Source: Gammaproteobacteria bacterium (GTDB taxonomy: Bacteria > Pseudomonadota > Gammaproteobacteria > Chromatiales > Chromatiaceae). From it: 64,000 nucleotides of DNA. The stretch's first letter is position 1; the number at the start of each line of letters is the position of its first letter. A program made the position numbers and the translations under genes. Below are positions 63,294-64,000 of this stretch, one piece after another. Under the pieces are notes generated by a model. That model was not told where the DNA came from. It was given only the letters and a program-made list of their open reading frames with translations, and made no database searches. The stretch spans positions 1 to 64,000 of the forward strand of contig RZZN01000004.1 in assembly GCA_009929855.1 (NCBI GenBank). Reading direction: 5' to 3'.

Positions 63294-64000
63294 ATGTACG
63301 AGCAGGTTTCACACGCGCTACTCAACAGCATTCTCGACGAATTGAGCCATGAGATCTGTCGCGAGGACATCCGGCATTTCTATACCCGCTTGGGCGCGAA
63401 CTTCTATGCCATCCACTCGCTCTTCCATCATCTCTATGGACACCGCGAGGACTTCAAGACGCAGATGATCCGGCTGACCGAGCGCCTGGCTCGGGCCTAT
63501 ATCGAGCGTCCGCTCGAGCTCAAGCGGCTCGACATGGCGCGCGAGGAGGACCACACCTGGTTCTTGAGTCAGCACTGGATCGGCATGGCGCTCTACTCGG
63601 ACGGATTCGCCGGCAACCTGTCAGGGCTGCTCGAGCGTCTCCCCTATCTCCAAGAACTTGGCGTCAACCTGATCCATGTGATGCCGATCCTCGAGTGTCC
63701 TCGAGGCGCCAGTGACGGCGGCTACGCGGTCAGCGATTTTCGCAATATCGACCCCCGCGCCGGGACCGTCGAGGATGTGCGCAGACTCGCCGAATCCATG
63801 CGTCACCGCGGCATGTTGCTGACACTCGACGTGGTCGTCAATCACACCTCGGACGAGCACGCTTGGGCCCAACAGGCCCGCGCTGGCGATCCAGAGCACC
63901 AGGCCTTCTATTACTGCTTCCCCAACCGCGACATCCCCGACATGTTCGAGGCGACCATGCCGGAGATCTTCCCAGAGACCGCACCAGGCAACTTCACCTG
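63294..64000 (+). CDS. ams: Amylosucrase (GH13), truncated by the window edge; not in ORF track
   Basis: Read directly: MYEQVSHALLNSILDELSHEICREDIRHFYTRLGANFYAIHSLFHHLYGHREDFKTQMIRL...LGVNLIHVMPILECPRGASDGGYAVSDFRNIDPRAGTVEDV...LTLDVVVNHTSDEHAWA; open to the end. Confidence 0.93.
   Translation, partial: MYEQVSHALLNSILDELSHEICREDIRHFYTRLGANFYAIHSLFHHLYGHREDFKTQMIRLTERLARAYIERPLELKRLDMAREEDHTWFLSQHWIGMALYSDGFAGNLSGLLERLPYLQELGVNLIHVMPILECPRGASDGGYAVSDFRNIDPRAGTVEDVRRLAESMRHRGMLLTLDVVVNHTSDEHAWAQQARAGDPEHQAFYYCFPNRDIPDMFEATMPEIFPETAPGNFT

Overview
A 64 kb chromosomal window from a GC-rich purple sulfur gammaproteobacterium, probably Chromatiaceae (inferred from gene content). No rRNA, tRNA, CRISPR array, prophage or IS element was recognised. 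Main blocks, left to right: (i) PPK2-type polyphosphate kinase, then a sulfur-oxidation block with aprMBA (dissimilatory APS reductase plus membrane anchor), two SlyD-like FKBP paralogs and several small uncharacterised proteins, with no sat gene in the window; (ii) a housekeeping run der-bamB-yfgM-hisS-rodZ-pilW-rlmN-ndk in which the expected ispG is missing; (iii) DHH phosphoesterase, hflD, acnA, purB, an OmpA-family protein, an HMGL-like aldolase, a FixJ-type two-component pair and an RDD protein; (iv) a photosynthesis gene cluster: lipA, idi, a RuBisCO-like protein (form IV), yjbQ, pufB1A1LMC-B2A2-B3A3, bchCXYZ, crtF, crtE on the minus strand and crtD-crtC divergent; (v) a dual-REC/degenerate GGDEF-EAL protein, an S49 peptidase, a HAD phosphatase, rluC and divergent rne, LMW-PTP and a SPOR-like protein; (vi) a translationally coupled sucrose cluster (sps-spp-fruK-amylosucrase, the last truncated by the window edge). 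Five small genes were read directly because they are missing from the ORF track or only buried in a longer ORF: pufB1, pufB2, pufB3, a 53-aa ORF in the apr region, and the partial amylosucrase. The strongest non-coding signals are paired CrtJ/PpsR-type palindromes with identical 8-bp spacing at the puf and crtE/crtD promoters, and strong hairpins punctuating the puf operon. I did not see a clear-cut undescribed system; the best candidate is the group of small proteins and duplicated FKBPs next to aprMBA.
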